Shown here piece by piece: positions 1 to 13,505 of a DNA stretch of 64,000 nucleotides. The DNA is from Dillenia suffruticosa. Its lineage: Eukaryota; Streptophyta; Magnoliopsida; Dilleniales; Dilleniaceae. Every line of letters begins with the position of its first letter. Within the stretch, counting starts at the first letter, position 1. The stretch spans positions 18,246,001 through 18,310,000 of the forward strand of contig JAVTVX010000020.1 in assembly GCA_033439265.1 (NCBI GenBank). Reading direction: 5' to 3'. A model generated the notes under the pieces. That model saw nothing but the letters and a program-made list of their open reading frames with translations. It made no database searches and had not been told where the DNA came from. The position numbers and the translations under genes were made by a program.

Positions 1-687
1 AGAAGACCTTAACAGAATTATATAGAAAGAACCAGTGGGAAGAGATAGAGAGAAACTTCATCATATTCCCAATATTTCATCATATACCCAAAAGTACAAC
101 ACCAAAGTTGATAGTCCCGATAGTGCAGGACACATACCCTGTGACAAGAGTCCGTGCAAGGGCATAGTCATGATTTTTCAACCGATGTCCCCCTCATCAA
201 CGATCATGTTGTGCGAATGAATTTTATACATAACACATGATTGTCAATAAATGATTTTCATTTTAAAAGCAATCAATTTGTCATCAGAGCTACATCATCA
301 CAAGGAGTACATCAGAATTGTTCTTCTCAATCTAGGCATAATGCAGAGGAAAACATGCACACAGTACAAGTGTCTAGAATAGGAAGTTAAGGTGGTAGGA
401 CTCAAGGGAGAGAATCAAATTATTCTTCATAAAATAAACCTATTTTTTCTTAAACCAAATCAAGGAAAATCTTAAATCCATGGGACTCCTACCTGAACCA
501 CTTTTACCTCTTCGATCGGCTCTCCCCTTTTGATCCCAATTCAGCCACTTTTGGGACAAGCATTGCAGGTGGTTAAGTAGACACGGAGTTAAATCTTACT
601 CCAGCTACCGGACTTGCTGCAGTAGAAAATTCTAAAGACTATAGGACTGTATATCAAACCTATTCAAACTCCTTTTCACCATTACAT
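1..687. other. No recognisable gene; left flank of Ulp1-like copy A
   Basis: I see no coding exon or RNA gene here. The right end borders the 3' end of the minus-strand Ulp1-like gene. No CACTA 5' terminus (CACTACAAA-type) is visible, so the left border of the complex, if it has one, lies outside the window or has decayed. Confidence 0.5.
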
Positions 688-3600
688 TCAAGTCATTTTC
701 ACACTCCTTGTCCTTCGTACTGGTGCGGTCTTAGCTTTTGCTTTTCTCAAGAGTGGCTGAAATGGTTTGGAGATTAGTTTGATTGATTTTTTCTTTGTTT
801 CTATCTTTTGTTGCATCTTTTCCATGATCTCAGATCGAACTGTATTATGCTCTGACATTAAAAGTGTGAGAAAATATTCTTTTCTCATGAAATTTAGGTC
901 CTGCCATGAGATAAAGTTATGAAATCAAATCATCACTCATTCGACTAACACAATAATATTATTAATATGAAGAAGAACATGAACATACTTCTTGAGTTGG
1001 AAGAGTCAGCAACATCCCCGGTTCCCAAATCTCCAAAAAGCGCATAACAAATACTCCACAATCATTCCTGCACAATTTATGTTAGGTATGCATTTGTAGT
1101 GAAATTCAGAAAACCATAGGTATAGTAATAGTAGCAGTACGCACTTGTTAGGCTGTTGACGAACTTGAACAGGTACTATTTCGGAGATAACGAGGGAGTT
1201 TTCAAAAATCCTCTCAATGCAATTTTTCGACATAAGAAATATGAAAATTTTCTACAAAATAAATATGAAAATTATAGGTTTTAGTGAAAGAAAATTTGAT
1301 ATTTCAGTATATTAAGCAATTACCATCAAAGTTTGCAATACTTGGTCATCATTGCCCCTAAAGCAAGAACCCTAGTCCAAAATGTACATTATATGCTTGT
1401 CATGCTTGTCGATGTGAAGAGCATAACAAAACCTGTGGTGTTTTGAAATGACGGGAATAAAAACCTATTATGAAAACACAATAGTATGTTAAATGAAATA
1501 TAAATATGTACTCATAAGCCAACTCCATAAAGGTAAAGTAACTCACTAGATTGCACGATTTGAAATCGAATCCAAGTGTTGTTGCTGACAAATAGTTTTG
1601 AACCATTGAAATGTCCCACCCGTTTTCATTGACTTTTTGTGTCTCATCCAAACCAGAGGCGCACACAACAGTCATCTACATTAGCATCAGTGCATAATTT
1701 GTAAAAGAAGGTTAAAACTAGGTGATAGAAAAAGTAGCAGACAAAACTATAACAAGCTGAAAAAATAATGTAGAGATTTACCTAACCAAAAACCATTGAG
1801 AAATTTACAAAAAAAAAATTACTCAGAAATAAGGTATGCAATTACATTAAACAGTGCATGCATTTCTGAAAAACACCGCATGCTTGTCAAAGGATAATTC
1901 ACTATTATTTCCATCATCAGTGCAGAGCACATATCCAAATCCAATTTGAAGTCCAACTCGATTCTAAATTGATAAAGTGGATCAGTTAAGAGTATTGATA
2001 CAAGAAGAAGAAGCATAAGTATAGTGTTGATGAAAAAAAATGATGTACACAATGAATGAAAGAAAGAGTAATGAGATAAATAATACTTACCGAAAACCAT
2101 AATGGTAAAACACATCTCCAGAATATGGGAGAGGTGTTCCGGCGGTAAGTATTGAGGAGCCCCATATAGCATTCCTGGTCTGTGCATGTAGTATTACTCA
2201 TTATGTCATAAAGTAATATAATAAAAATAAAATAAATTTCTTACCAATGTGCCAATCCAATAAGGCGGCAACACTCATGAGCATCAGTCCACGACATGTA
2301 TTTTCTAGCAATATTACACAAGATTGTTCTATGCATTGTCAAAAAAAATCATGAGGTTTTAGTAATGTATAAAAAACAAATTTGGGATGTATGAATACAA
2401 ATATGAAATGACAAATAATAAAGGTATCAGTAAGATTTAACTTGCCTGACTTCCTTTTTTAGGGGTTTTCGTCCATAAAATTTCCAAACACTCTCCTCTT
2501 CACTTGAAAACATTCTAATGTTAGCAAAGGTAGAAATTGTGTTTGGATGAACCTCCTTTACCTCCTTCATTTCGGTTAAAGCATTTAAAATTTCATATAA
2601 TTGAGGATCTGGCTCCTGCTCTTTATCCAATGCCTCCTCCAAGTCCTCATCCTCCTCCCATACCTCTTCCCCCTCAACAGAATCATGCTTTTGCTTCTGC
2701 TCATCCTCCTATACATCAAACTCCTCTACATGATCAGAGTTGGACATTGTACGCAACAGATCGCAGTGCATTTGTAACAACTCTGACTAAATTTGAATTG
2801 AGCCCTTCAACATTCTGAATGACTTGTCCAAAAACATTTTAACTTTCTCATTGATCCCAATTCTCTACATAAGCAAAAAGTTGGTTAAAAGATAGAGAGA
2901 TATTATAATCAATGGGTAAGTGCTACTGGTTTACCTTAGTTTCATCTCCACCAGTGTCAGCTTCAACATGTTTGTTCCATGTATTGATTTCTTTATTGTT
3001 ATCGGCTTTCTTTGACAATAAACCCTATATAATATATATATATATGGCACAACATATTATCAAACAACTCACATTTAAGATTTGTTTCTTCAAAGAGAAC
3101 TTACTTCAAAGTTGATACTTACTTGAAATAAATAATAGTTACCACAACAATGTTACTTCAATTAATAATGCAATGTATTATTCATTATACATTAATATTC
3201 ACAGTTCTAAGAATAAGAGATCTTGCATCAAATAAATCACAGAGATCATACTAATACAACAATGTAGTTGCTTCCAACCATTGTTTTATCGAGAGTGCAG
3301 TTAACTTACGTTTACCCGCTCAAATCCAAGTCTCCGAATAACACGATCCGTAGTCCAATAGCGAATGGGTTCTTTCTGTATTTCACCACCCAATCCACCA
3401 ACTTTCACCTTCTCAAAGTAAAAAATCTATGCATGCAGATGACCAACAAAATTTGGTTAGCAAAAATAAGATTTGCAATAGTTATAAACAATGAAATAAT
3501 ATTTATAAACTTACCATAAGTAAAAATAAACAACCACCAATAGCTCTGATCTTCCTCTCCTCCTGTCCCCTTCTTCTCTTCAAAACACCTTTAAATTGCC

Positions 3601-4251
3601 AGACCTCATCAGCTAGCCATTGTAAAACAAATTTGGCCCAGTTGTATTGCCCAGCATTGTCCACATCAATGGTAGCTGCAAGGTGTCTCATAGCAGGGAA
3701 GATATTTGTGGACGGACATAAAAAGCATCCGAGAACGAACAACAAGAAGCATCGTTTAAACCTCATGGACGAGGGATCTTCCAATTGCATTTGTTCTTTT
3801 AATTGGCTATGCTTTAGTTTAGAAAACAACTTTGTCTCCAAGGATTCAATGAAAGATGAAGAGCCTAAAACATCACGTCCGGTGCAGGGGATTCCCAGGA
3901 TTCGCCCTACTTCTTCAGGTGTTAGTTTAAATGTTTTATTTGGACCGATACAAAGAAGTTTTTCCATAGGTTGGAATCTCATTATCAATTCCTCACATAA
4001 TTTTCTACTCAGAGTATTGCACGAAAGATTCAAAAGCTTTCCAAACCCCATACGTTTTACTTGTTGTTTCATGTCTTCGGTGAGGTAACAATTAACTCAA
4101 TTAGTTGCTTTGGAGAACACCCAGTTTGAATCGGTAGCATTGCCTTAGATATGGCATGCATATCTTTTCTTTGCCTCACAAAATTGTTGTACTTCTCCCT
4201 CTCAGCTTCACTTAATTCCCTCCAACTTTTATTGCATTCACTGATGGTCAC
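688..4251 (-). pseudogene. Ulp1-like (C48) cysteine protease gene, copy A, transposon-associated, disrupted
   Basis: Multi-exon minus-strand gene. The first visible exon (4,251 to 3,515) encodes the N-terminal domain often found before plant transposon-borne Ulp1 proteases, with 'LSCNTLSRKLCEELIMRF' and 'FKLTPEEVGRILGIP'. Further exons lie near 3,427-3,319 (IFYFEKVKVGGLGG), 3,028-2,930, 2,642-2,427 (ESVWKFYGRKP) and 2,340-2,240 (WTDAHECCRLIGLAHW). The protease part has 'WDISMVQNYL' (~1,610), 'VFIPVISKHHRFCYAL' (~1,450-1,400) and the catalytic-Cys box 'NDCGVFVMRFLEIWEP' (~1,055-1,005). The last exon, ~903-688, has 'RKEYFLTLLMSEHN', the usual C-terminal helix. Lesions seen: an in-frame TAG right after the catalytic Asp (1,372-1,374), Arg where the HW Trp is expected, and a 1-bp frameshift near 4,078. 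The family removes SUMO or similar modifiers; this copy is probably dead. It is a paralogue of 10,014-13,505. Exon borders are approximate. Confidence 0.85.
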
Positions 4252-5700
4252 ATTGTTCTTTGAAAAAAATTCTTTTCTATAGTGGCCAATACATTCAAAG
4301 TTGGTGATATTACAGATATGTTTATATTAATTAAAAATATCTAAAATAGAAACAAGATTTGAAACACTCAAAATCAAACAAAGTAACAATGTAATGATAT
4401 GAATCAAACAAAGTCATAAACAAAGTAACAATATAAACAACATAAACTAAGTAACAATATAATATAAACAAACTAACATTAAAATATCAACAAAGAATGA
4501 AAGAAACAAAGATAACTATATAACAACGTAACAGTCGAACAAACAGAGAAAGTAACTATATAAAACCCTCACTCTTTCCACGCCTGAAGTAACAATATCA
4601 AAAAATAGATAAAATCTGTGTACTCTCTTAACTAATAATAATAGAAGAGAAATTTTAAGCCAAAACAATGAAAATAATTTCCCATTCAAATACCCCTCAA
4701 GTAACCAAAGAAAGTATTCCATGCATATTTAGCAAATATTATATCACTATCGTAATTAGTACACAATTGGAAACAGAAACAAATTTTTCCCTTTGGAAAT
4801 ATGTAAGCAGACAAGGGAGTTGGCAGAAATTGGCTCCCTGTACACTACTTCCTTGGAATTTATGTTGTTGTTACGCACAAGCATGCAATGTTGAGTGTTC
4901 AGATTGAACTAAGCTAGCAAAGTTGCAACAGTATTATGACAAAAAGATCAAAATTAGGTGCTCAACACTTATTCTTCCTTTCGATTGACAGCTTTTTCAG
5001 GATGAATGTCCATATGAAAGCATATTTAAAGAAATCACCCAATATCTATGATTCCTGAAGGGGTCAGAGTGTTCTCGTCAAGGGAATGAAAAATATGGTT
5101 GAAACAGATAATATCAACGAGATTGGACGAAATGCAACTAAATTTTGAAAGTGGACCACAAATTCAAAACATAGAAAAACTTGAAAGCAAAGAGGTTACT
5201 TCTGCTGTCACTTTCCTCCTATCGTCCAAAGCAGAATTATTGGCATGTAATAGGTAATAAAAATAAATAGTAAAGAAAAAAACATAAAACCCTAACCTAA
5301 AAAACTTGTATCCGGAGAGATATTTCACTGATCTAGACGTAGAAGACTCGTTGGAAGGGCCACTTCTATCTGCATCTGTGTTTCCTATTTCTGGTAAGAA
5401 ATTAAAAATCTACCCATCTCTGCCCCCTTCCCTCTTCCCTCCCGCCCTTCTGCATGCTTTATCTTCGTACGATATTCGCCTTCGCCGTCCTTCCTTCAAC
5501 TTCCTTCCCGCACAACCCTGCAATCGGCACACAACCCGTTCTTCAAAAGCGAAAAGCTGCCTTCTTTGAAATATTCAAATTTGAAAAGACGGTTATTATT
5601 TCACAGCCGTCGGATGGTGGGGCATTAGGAATACGTGCTTACAAATTAACCCTAGCCATTGGATCAGCAAACACTCAGTATATTATTATGAATATTATTT
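4252..5700. other. Intergenic, upstream of Ulp1-like copy A
   Basis: AT-rich spacer between the 5' part of the minus-strand Ulp1-like gene and the AT array. A less AT-rich patch (5,300-5,640) has an open frame but no recognisable domain and could be promoter or leader sequence. An additional 5' exon of the protease gene could lie here; I cannot place one. Confidence 0.45.
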
Positions 5701-6470
5701 ATATTTAATCTTAATTTTTCATTATTTGTTAATGTTACAATTATTTTTATAACTATATATCATACATAATACATACATATACATAAACGAATATTAATAT
5801 ATTAATATATAAAATATAAGTATTATATTTTACTACTGTATGAAGAATATATACTATATGTTAGAATAATATTAATTATGACTATATATTACTATTTATT
5901 ACTATGTATTACTATTTATTACTATATACTGTATGTTACTATATTTTAGTATTAAATTATATATTATTGTAATATATATTATTAAAAAATTATCATACTT
6001 ATTTTTATGACTATATTAGTCTAACATATTATATATATTACTATGTAACATATATGTAAGATAAGTATTATATATTATGACTATATACTACCACCATATG
6101 CTATATTAGTTCTTAGTTCTGCATACTAATATATAATTATATAATATTCTATATTTTTGTATTATATATTAATATATCCATGATTACTTGCTATATCTAA
6201 TATATATTAATATAAATTATATATGAATATATCGATGCAAATATTTACTACGATATACTATGATATATTAATAATTTAATTTACTAGTATATCCTTTTTA
6301 TTATTATATATTATTATACATTACAATATATTACCATATAGTACAATATTTTAGTATTATTTTATATATTATTCAATTATATGTTATATTTTGTTTTATT
6401 ATTTTACGACAAATTATATGGTTTATATTATAGTAAAGTATATTAATATTATATTCTATCATAAAATTTG
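5700..6470. repeat. AT-rich degenerate array of TATTACTAT-type motifs
   Basis: Nearly pure A/T with many imperfect copies of TATTACTAT and TTACTATATA. The same motif fills 18,690-20,850, again between modules of the complex, which suggests a shared family component. No coding potential. Confidence 0.75.
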
Positions 6471-6911
6471 GTCACTTACCTATTCTATTCCATTTACTTC
6501 CATTTACAAGACAATTCAATGGCAAGGTTACTATGCGATTGACTTCCATGTACACTCTACACAATGAGAACGATGACAACTCACTTTTACAACACTCCAC
6601 TCCACAAAGACGGCAAACTTGACAAACACTACGCTACACTCCGTACACAAATGAGACAATAATATCAATAATACTAAAACAATCTACCTATTTAACTCAA
6701 CAGTCTCACTATCTCACCACCATCTTTCTCTCTCTCACCCGTCCACTCTCTATCTCTCTCTGTCTCCCACTCTCTCATTCGTTATGTTCAAACCCTCCTT
6801 CAATCTTCACAAACACTACGCTCTCCCACTCTCTGTCAGCACACCTTCCTCAACCCTTCATCAAAATATCATTCCGCTCAATCGAACGCACGCACTCTCT
6901 TAGTCTTGCAA
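6470..6911 (+). promoter_or_regulatory. Leader/promoter region of the PF20167-like gene
   Basis: Sequence composition changes sharply from the AT array. At 6,705-6,790 there is a pyrimidine-rich CT leader, as in plant 5' UTRs, ending at the ATG at 6,912. No clear TATA box could be chosen. Inference from composition only. Confidence 0.35.
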
Positions 6912-8750
6912 ATGGCGTCCAGCTCTAGAAAAGGGAAGGAAATTGTGGGAGTAGAAAAATTCAACAAGAGGGAATTTCGCTCTATCGACGGAAGCAAATC
7001 ATTTTATACCGTATACTGTCGATGTAAGATTACTCATGGTCGTTTAATCGACTGGCATTTTCTCGAGAGCATAGATTATAGGTATACTAGTTACTTAAAG
7101 GAAGTGTGTCCTTGTTGGCTTCTGAATCCGAGTAAAAAAATCTATGAAAATGCAGTTTGAATGTTTTATAATAATATGGACCCAATTGATAACACTTCGA
7201 TGGCAGAAAGTGACGATGATGATGAGAATGTAGATAGAGAGTGTAATATAGTCATTGGTGATAAATATTGGTCAGCATCATTTCAAACTTACTTTAATCG
7301 TGAAACAATCATAGTGAATCCTAGATTTATATGTAGATACGGTGGTTTGGAGTGGGTTGCCTATGAGGATTGTAAAACATATTTGGAATTAAATATATTG
7401 GATAATGCTAGAGTAGTATTTGATAATGATCATTTAGAGACATCTAGCAGGGATGCGACGGAGTTACCTTTGCAGGAAAGAATTTTGCACTTCTTCATCG
7501 TTCACGTCATAAAGCCAAGAGCCGGTAATTATCAACACATCACGCGTGAAGACTTTTGGCTCATGGCTTGTATCATGCAAAGAAGAAATCCAGGTTTGCA
7601 TTTTCTGCTTCCTTACTTTATGATGACTACAAGAGCTTCGAATTCTAATTTGTCGTTCTGTAGTGTGATCACTGGTATTTTAAAAAGTGTTGGGATAAGT
7701 TTAAAAAGAGAAAACAGAGTGGAACTAAGTTCGAGGGATAGAAGTATAAATCTGCAAATGCTACAAAGAGCACAATGGATTTTGCAAGATGATGTGTGGG
7801 TTCATCCGAGGCACAGATTTCTTAGGGAAGATAGGGAAGAAGAAGCAAGGAATGAAGAAGAATCGAATGAAGGAGGAATTGGTAACAAAGCTGAAGAAGA
7901 AGAAGAAGAAGAAGATCAACGGAATGAAGAAGGAGATGGGAATGAAAATGAAGGAAACGAGGGAGGAGATGGAGGATCGAATGACTACCATCGGAATGCC
8001 AACGACGAGGCAAGGTGGAAAGATTTGTTTCAATGTATTTATGGTCCGAAAACAGACATTGGCATGGTTAATGAGCAAGTTGGAGAACTTGGGACGGAAA
8101 TGCGAGAACATAGGATAGAAATGGGAGAAACGAAGACAGATATGGGTCGACTGAGTAGTGAAGTGGAATCAATTGAGAGACGACTGTTTGGAATGCAACA
8201 ATATATACATGAATTTGCATATCAGAATGCAGAGCAGCATCGCAAAATGATATGTCAAATGTTGAACATCAGAGCAGACCTTGGAGCAAATTCCAAATCT
8301 ATTGAATGCATCAGAGACCATTTACAGATAGGCAACCCGGCCCGACCTTCATGCTCTGCTACTCAACCTTCTTTATCTCCCGGTCCTGCCACTCAACCTT
8401 CTTCCTCTGCCACTCCTACACCACCATGTCGCTCTGGCTTTGCCCACCTATTTGTTTTACATCCACCTTCTACATTTGGTTCTCCTCCTCCTGATACTCA
8501 CCTTCGTGCTCCTGACACTCAGCCTAGCCGTGACAATCCTGCCCCTAGGCGTCCGTTTCCGACATTTGGTTCTCCTCACATACCCACAACAACTACCTGG
8601 GGTAACACTCCTACCCCTACTACTACTCCCAATCCTTTTACCATTGAGCAGGTTGTTAATGCTGTAATAGCAAATCCGGAGTCGAAAATTGCTACAAGAA
8701 AAAGTGTCAAAAAATTTAGACCAAAAGTTAAAAATAACAATTTGAAGTAA
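6912..8750 (+). pseudogene. Plant transposon protein with PF20167-like domain, one in-frame stop
   Basis: Frame starts ATGGCGTCC at 6,912 and runs to TAA at 8,748-8,750, interrupted only by TGA at 7,158-7,160. The interruption falls inside a conserved-looking 'V-x-x-FYNNM' stretch (family consensus about V-x-x-FYANL), so it looks like a nonsense mutation and not a gene boundary. Residues in 7,464-7,710 ('LPLQERILHFFIVHVIKPR', then 'ITREDFWLM') match the putative plant transposon protein domain. An acidic Glu/Asn/Gly tract (7,840-7,980, partly a GAA microsatellite), a heptad-like region (8,050-8,300) and a Pro/Ser/Thr-rich tail (8,335-8,640) follow. It ends in a basic stretch (KKFRPKVKNNN). 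The domain occurs in many plant mobile-element ORFs and its biochemical role is unknown. It lies divergently from Ulp1-like copy A. Confidence 0.75.
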
Positions 8751-9490
8751 TTATGTGTAATTGCTTCCCTTCCCTTGCTTTTTGCATTTGTATTTGTAGT
8801 TTTGTTCATTTTGTATTTTAATGTGTATTTCAATGTTGATGTGTTGATCTCTTGTGTTTGTTTTTCGATGTTAAAAAATTCCAGTAATTATCTCTATTTT
8901 GTATTTTTCTATTTGTATTTTGATATGTTTTGTAATTATTTTATTCTCATTGTATTTTGATTTGTAAGTTGATTTGTAAGGTAATGTTTAGTTGTATTTG
9001 TAAGTATCTCGATTTTAATTTTCTAATGTAATGATATGTTGTAGTTGTAATGTTTATTAAGAACGTGAGGCTGGTCGTGGTTAAATTTTGTTGATCAACC
9101 AAGCTGTTAGGTCAGTTAGGACAGTATAAGGAGTGTTAAACAAAATGTATAAAAAGGGGTAAGCTCTAGAAGAAAGAGGGAAAAATGATTGTTTCTTTAA
9201 TTTGTTCCGAGTCTTCTCTCTGTGTCTCTATCTCTCTCCCTATCTGTCTCTATCTCTCATCTTCTCCATCTCTGCAACTCTTTCTTTATGCTCTCCTCAA
9301 ATTTTCCAGTCAATCTCTAACCTTTCTTCTATGGCCCCTATGAACTGTATCAGAATGTACAAACCAACCATGCTCTGTTTTAACTTCTTACTCTATTTTT
9401 CGGTTCCATTTCATGTATATACTTGCTCTTTTTTTTATTTCCATTTGGGTTTGAAACCAATGTCTTCAATGTTCCAATCCTTTGCCACCT
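8751..9490. other. Spacer with TATA-like site and pyrimidine leader
   Basis: T-rich 3' flank of the preceding gene to ~9,050. A TATA-like GTATAAAAAGG at ~9,149 is then followed by a CT-rich leader (9,212-9,310). This could be a promoter or an LTR fragment of a copia element. I find no TG...CA borders with a target duplication and no convincing ORF. Confidence 0.35.
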
Positions 9491-9589
9491 GAGCAATGGG
9501 TCGCAGGGTGAGCACCCGTGCAAGCCACCGTGCTTCCGTGTACCATGGGCGGAGGCCCCTGCTAGCCGCACAAGCCCGGAATCCCTCAC

Positions 9590-9855
9590 GGGCTCAATCT
9601 CCTCTCATGCGGGCGCAGTCTCCTGCTCATGCTGCCCCCGCCCATGAATGGGCATAAGCCCGGGAACCCCTTTGCGGGCACAGTCTCCTGCTCATGCTGC
9701 CCCCGCCCATATATGAGCATAAGCCCGTGAACTCCTTTGCGGGCGCAGCCTCCTGATCATGCTGCCCTCGCCCAGGCATGGGCATAAGCCAGGCAACCCC
9801 TACCGGGCACAACCTAGTGCTCATGCTGCCCCCGCGTAGTCATTGGCATAAACCT
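9590..9855. repeat. GC-rich tandem repeat, ~65-bp unit, about 4 copies
   Basis: The phrase TCATGCTGCCC recurs at ~9,627, 9,692, 9,757 and 9,821, giving a period of 64-65 bp. Units also share GGCATAAGCC and CCTTTGCGGGC. It is very GC-rich against an AT-rich background. A related GC repeat lies at 23,915-24,075. Short AGTAGTGGTAAGTA repeats follow at 9,868-9,935. Confidence 0.85.
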
Positions 9856-10013
9856 TGCAATAATAATCAGCAGTAGTGGTAAGTATGATAAGTAGTGGTA
9901 AGTAATAATAAGCAGTAGTAAGTAGTGGTAAGTAATTTCAATTTTTATCTAAATATTTCTTATCAATACAATCTGAATTCCATACATCTCAATTCTATCT
10001 GTTCAAGATTTAT

Positions 10014-13000
10014 TTATGATTTTTTTGGCTTTGCTTTGATTAGTTTTCTTTGCGGTGCTGATGATCGTGAGATCTTCTCCATAATGTCACTTCGAACACT
10101 ATTATGCTCAAACATTAAAAGTTTCAAAAAATATTCCTTTCTCAACAAATTTAGTTCCTGAAACCATCCAGCCATGAAAATTCATAACTTAATCATATCA
10201 GTCCAATTAAAATAAAAAATGATGAAATGCAATAAGAAAAAATATGTACTTCCTGAGTTGGTGTAGTCATTATTATATCTGGTTCCCAATCCTCCAAAAA
10301 CCGCATAACAAATATTCCACAATCATGCATGTCAATGTAATTTATTTTATTTTAGTATGCATTTGAATTCCTCTTCTTCTTCTTTTTTTGCATCTATACT
10401 GAATTTTAGAAATAGACGACAATATACTTACGGATTAGGTTGCTGTGGAACTTTAACGTGTACAATTTGGGAGATACCCGAGGAGTTTTGATAAACCCTC
10501 TCAATACAATTTCTCTAAAAAAAAAAAGATAAAATTTCAAAAAGCATGTATAAACAGTTTGCAACTCTGTTCGATGATTAAGTATATTAAGAAAATACCA
10601 TCAAACTGTGTATTTCCCTGTCTTCACGTGCACGAAAGCTATAACCTGAGTCTAAAACATACATGATCCGCTTCTCTATGCAAATAGAGTAACAAAACCA
10701 GTGTTCTTTGAAGATTATAGGTATGAAAACCTATTATGATAATATAATAGTACATCAATGGTTGATAGAAATAAATATAGAGTGATAGAAATATTAAGTG
10801 AAGCTAAAGTAAATACACACCAGATTGCATGATTTAAAATCAAACCCAAATGCATTTGGTGACAAGCAATGGTCAACCATCGAAACATCCCAATCGCTTT
10901 CATTGATTTTTTGTTTTATATCCAATCTATCCAATCCAGTTGCAAAAATCACAGTCATCTAATATTAGAGGTTAAAACAAGTTAGGAAATAAAATATGGA
11001 AATTAACATGTTCTTCTTATTTATCAAATAATAATACTATGTATAGATGACAAAATAAGGAGTGAATAAGAGACTGATAATATAGCAATTAGTGTTCATT
11101 AGTGTTCAGTCAGCAAGATTCATGTGTGTGCACTCAGGAAGAGTAAATGCATATGCATTTGTAAGGTGTAAAGTGATGTGTGTGCACTCAGGAAGAGTAT
11201 ATGCATATGCATTTGTAAGGTCTAAAGTGACGATTATGGAAAAATCAAATATTGCTAATTCCTACGTGTATTGAAACACTAAACAACTCGAATTAAGAAC
11301 AATATAAAGATTAAAGATTGTAAAGATTAAGAATGGTGACAAAAGCTAAAACAATAAAAAATTACCAAAAACCATAAAAGAAGAATACATCTCGAGAAAA
11401 ATGGAGATGAGTTCCGATTGTAGGAATTAAGAAGCCTGATATAGCAATCTATCGTCTACAAATATAACCAAAATCATTACAATCATTAAGTCAACTATTG
11501 CAAATATAGCCAAAGTCATTATCATTATGTAAGCTATTGCAAATATAACCAAATTCATTAGTAATTCTGTTTGAAGGTAATAGTAAGAAAAAAAAAATTC
11601 ATACGCTAGGTTAAATAATTTCAAATAATTAAAGATAAGATCAAAATTTTTTAAATTAAAAACTTTTGATACATACCAATGTCCCAACCCAGTGAGGGGG
11701 CACGAACTCATGAGCATCAGTCCATGTGATGTAATTTTCACTGATATTACACAAAATTGTTCTGTCATTCTCAATAATTTTATATATCAGTAATAATCAA
11801 AGCTATTTTCATGAAATTATATACCTGTTATAGGAAAACCATAACTTGCCTGGCTTTATTTGGTATGGGTTTTCTTCCAAAAAAATTCCATACACTCTCC
11901 TCTTTAGTGGAAAAATTTCTAATCTTAGCAAAGGTTAAAATTACATTTGTCTTTACGTCCTCCACCTCTGATTCCTTGCCCTCCTTCATTTCAGTTAAAA
12001 CATTAACGACTTCACACAATTCACCCACCTCCGCCTCCAAACCTTTGTCCCCTTTCTCCTCCTCCTCTGCTACCTTTTCCTCATCATCATTCCTTCGCTT
12101 CTTTTGAATGTTGTCTTCTTCATCCAATGATGCCTTAACCTCATCACCAGAATTGTTGCAAAGTTTTGTTAACATAACAGAGTACATTTGCAATAGATGA
12201 GACTGAATTTGAATTGACTCCAACATCCGACTTGACTTTTGTATAAACATTTTCATTTCTTGTTTGGTGCCAATTTTCTACACAAATATATATACATTGT
12301 AACATTCAAAAATTGCGGGATATGATAATAACTAGTAAATTGTACCTTCATTTTTTCTCCGGTTCTATCAGGATAATACAATTGCATTTCCTTCACTTCT
12401 TTGTTTTTTTCATCTTTTGATGACAACAAACCCTATGGAAGAATAATGCAACATATATGAATATGGAATAATAATGCAATATATATAATTATATACGGAG
12501 ACAATGCAGTTAACTTAATTAACTTACCTCTGTACGCTCAAAGACAAGCCTCCTATTTACACGCTCGCTAGTCCAATAAGCAATTGATAGTTTGTTTTCT
12601 TCACCACCCAAATTGCTGACTCTCACATTCTCAAAGTAAAATATCTATATATACACATAATTCATATAAAACAAATTTCAATATTTAAAAACCTTGAATT
12701 CATATTAATAACATTAAATTAATTTTATTCAATATTGACATTATAATTATGAACATACCATAAGCAAGAATATACATCCACCAATTGCCCTTTTCTTCCT
12801 CTTCTCATCTTCTCTTCCTCCTCTCTGAAGAGCTTGAAATTGGCAAATCTCATCACATAACCATTTTAATACAAATTCAGCCCAGTTATATAGACCCGCT
12901 TTATCCACATCAATGGTTGCCTTTAGGTGTCTGGAAGAAGGGAAGACACTTGTGGTAGGACATAAAAAGATCCGAGAAGGAAGAGCAAGAAGTAGCGTTT

Positions 13001-13505
13001 AAATTTTGGGGAGGAGGCATCTTCCATGTGCATGTTGTGTTTCAGCTCCATATGTTTTAGTTTCGAAAAATACTTTCTGATGCATGGAGACTCAACCAAA
13101 GATGAAGAGCCCAAAAGTTCACGTCCAGTTGAAGTGATTCCTAGGATTCGTCCTACTTCCATAGGTGTCAACTTAAAGTTTTGGTTTGGACGAACACAGA
13201 GAAGTTTTTCCATCGGTTCGAATCTCATTATCAATTCTTCACACAATTTTCGGTTTAATGTATCACAGCTGAGCTTCAAGATATTACCAAACCCCATATG
13301 TTTTATCTCTTCTTTCATCTCATGACTAAAAGAAAGAATTACCTCCTTTAATTGCTTTGGAGAGCACCTCGTTTGAATCGGTGCCGGTACAGATGATGCC
13401 ATTGCTCTACTTAGTGTAAGTAATTTCTTTGTTTCTTTCACTTTGTTGTAGTTGTCCCTTTCCCTTTCCTTTAATTCCGTCCATTCTTCAATACTTTGAC
13501 TCTAT
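10014..13505 (-). pseudogene. Ulp1-like (C48) cysteine protease gene, copy B, disrupted
   Basis: Diverged paralogue of 688-4,251 with the same exon order. The first visible exon (13,505 to ~12,765) has 'LKLSCDTLNRKLCEELIMRF' and 'FKLTPMEVGRILGI'. Then come ~12,650-12,530 (IFYFENVRVSNLGG), 12,256-11,850 (acidic coiled region, then ESVWNFFGRKP), ~10,960-10,825 (WDVSMVDHCLSPNAFGFDF), ~10,740-10,605 (EHWFCYSICIEKRIMYVLDS), ~10,335-10,257 (DCGIFVMRFLEDWEP) and ~10,157-10,014 (C-terminal helix). Here the catalytic His-Trp, Asp and Cys motifs all remain. However, the splice acceptor before the Cys exon reads CAT where copy A has CAG (~10,328), and a 1-bp deletion near 12,970 shifts the N-terminal domain. 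Active-site residues therefore survive in a gene that probably cannot be expressed intact. It faces away from the TNP2 gene. Confidence 0.85.

Noticed and set aside
6600-6830. CACTA 5' terminus suggested by CACTACGCT (6,628 and 6,818)
   Set aside because: Lacks the following A-rich terminus, occurs twice inside a CT-rich leader, and no subterminal repeats follow.
7761-8118. Phe/Leu- and Lys-rich frames overlapping the PF20167-like gene
   Set aside because: Shadows of its GAA-rich acidic tract.
9202-9492. Open frame after a TATA-like site
   Set aside because: Encodes only a CT-derived Ser/Leu run and has no family resemblance; more likely a leader or LTR fragment.
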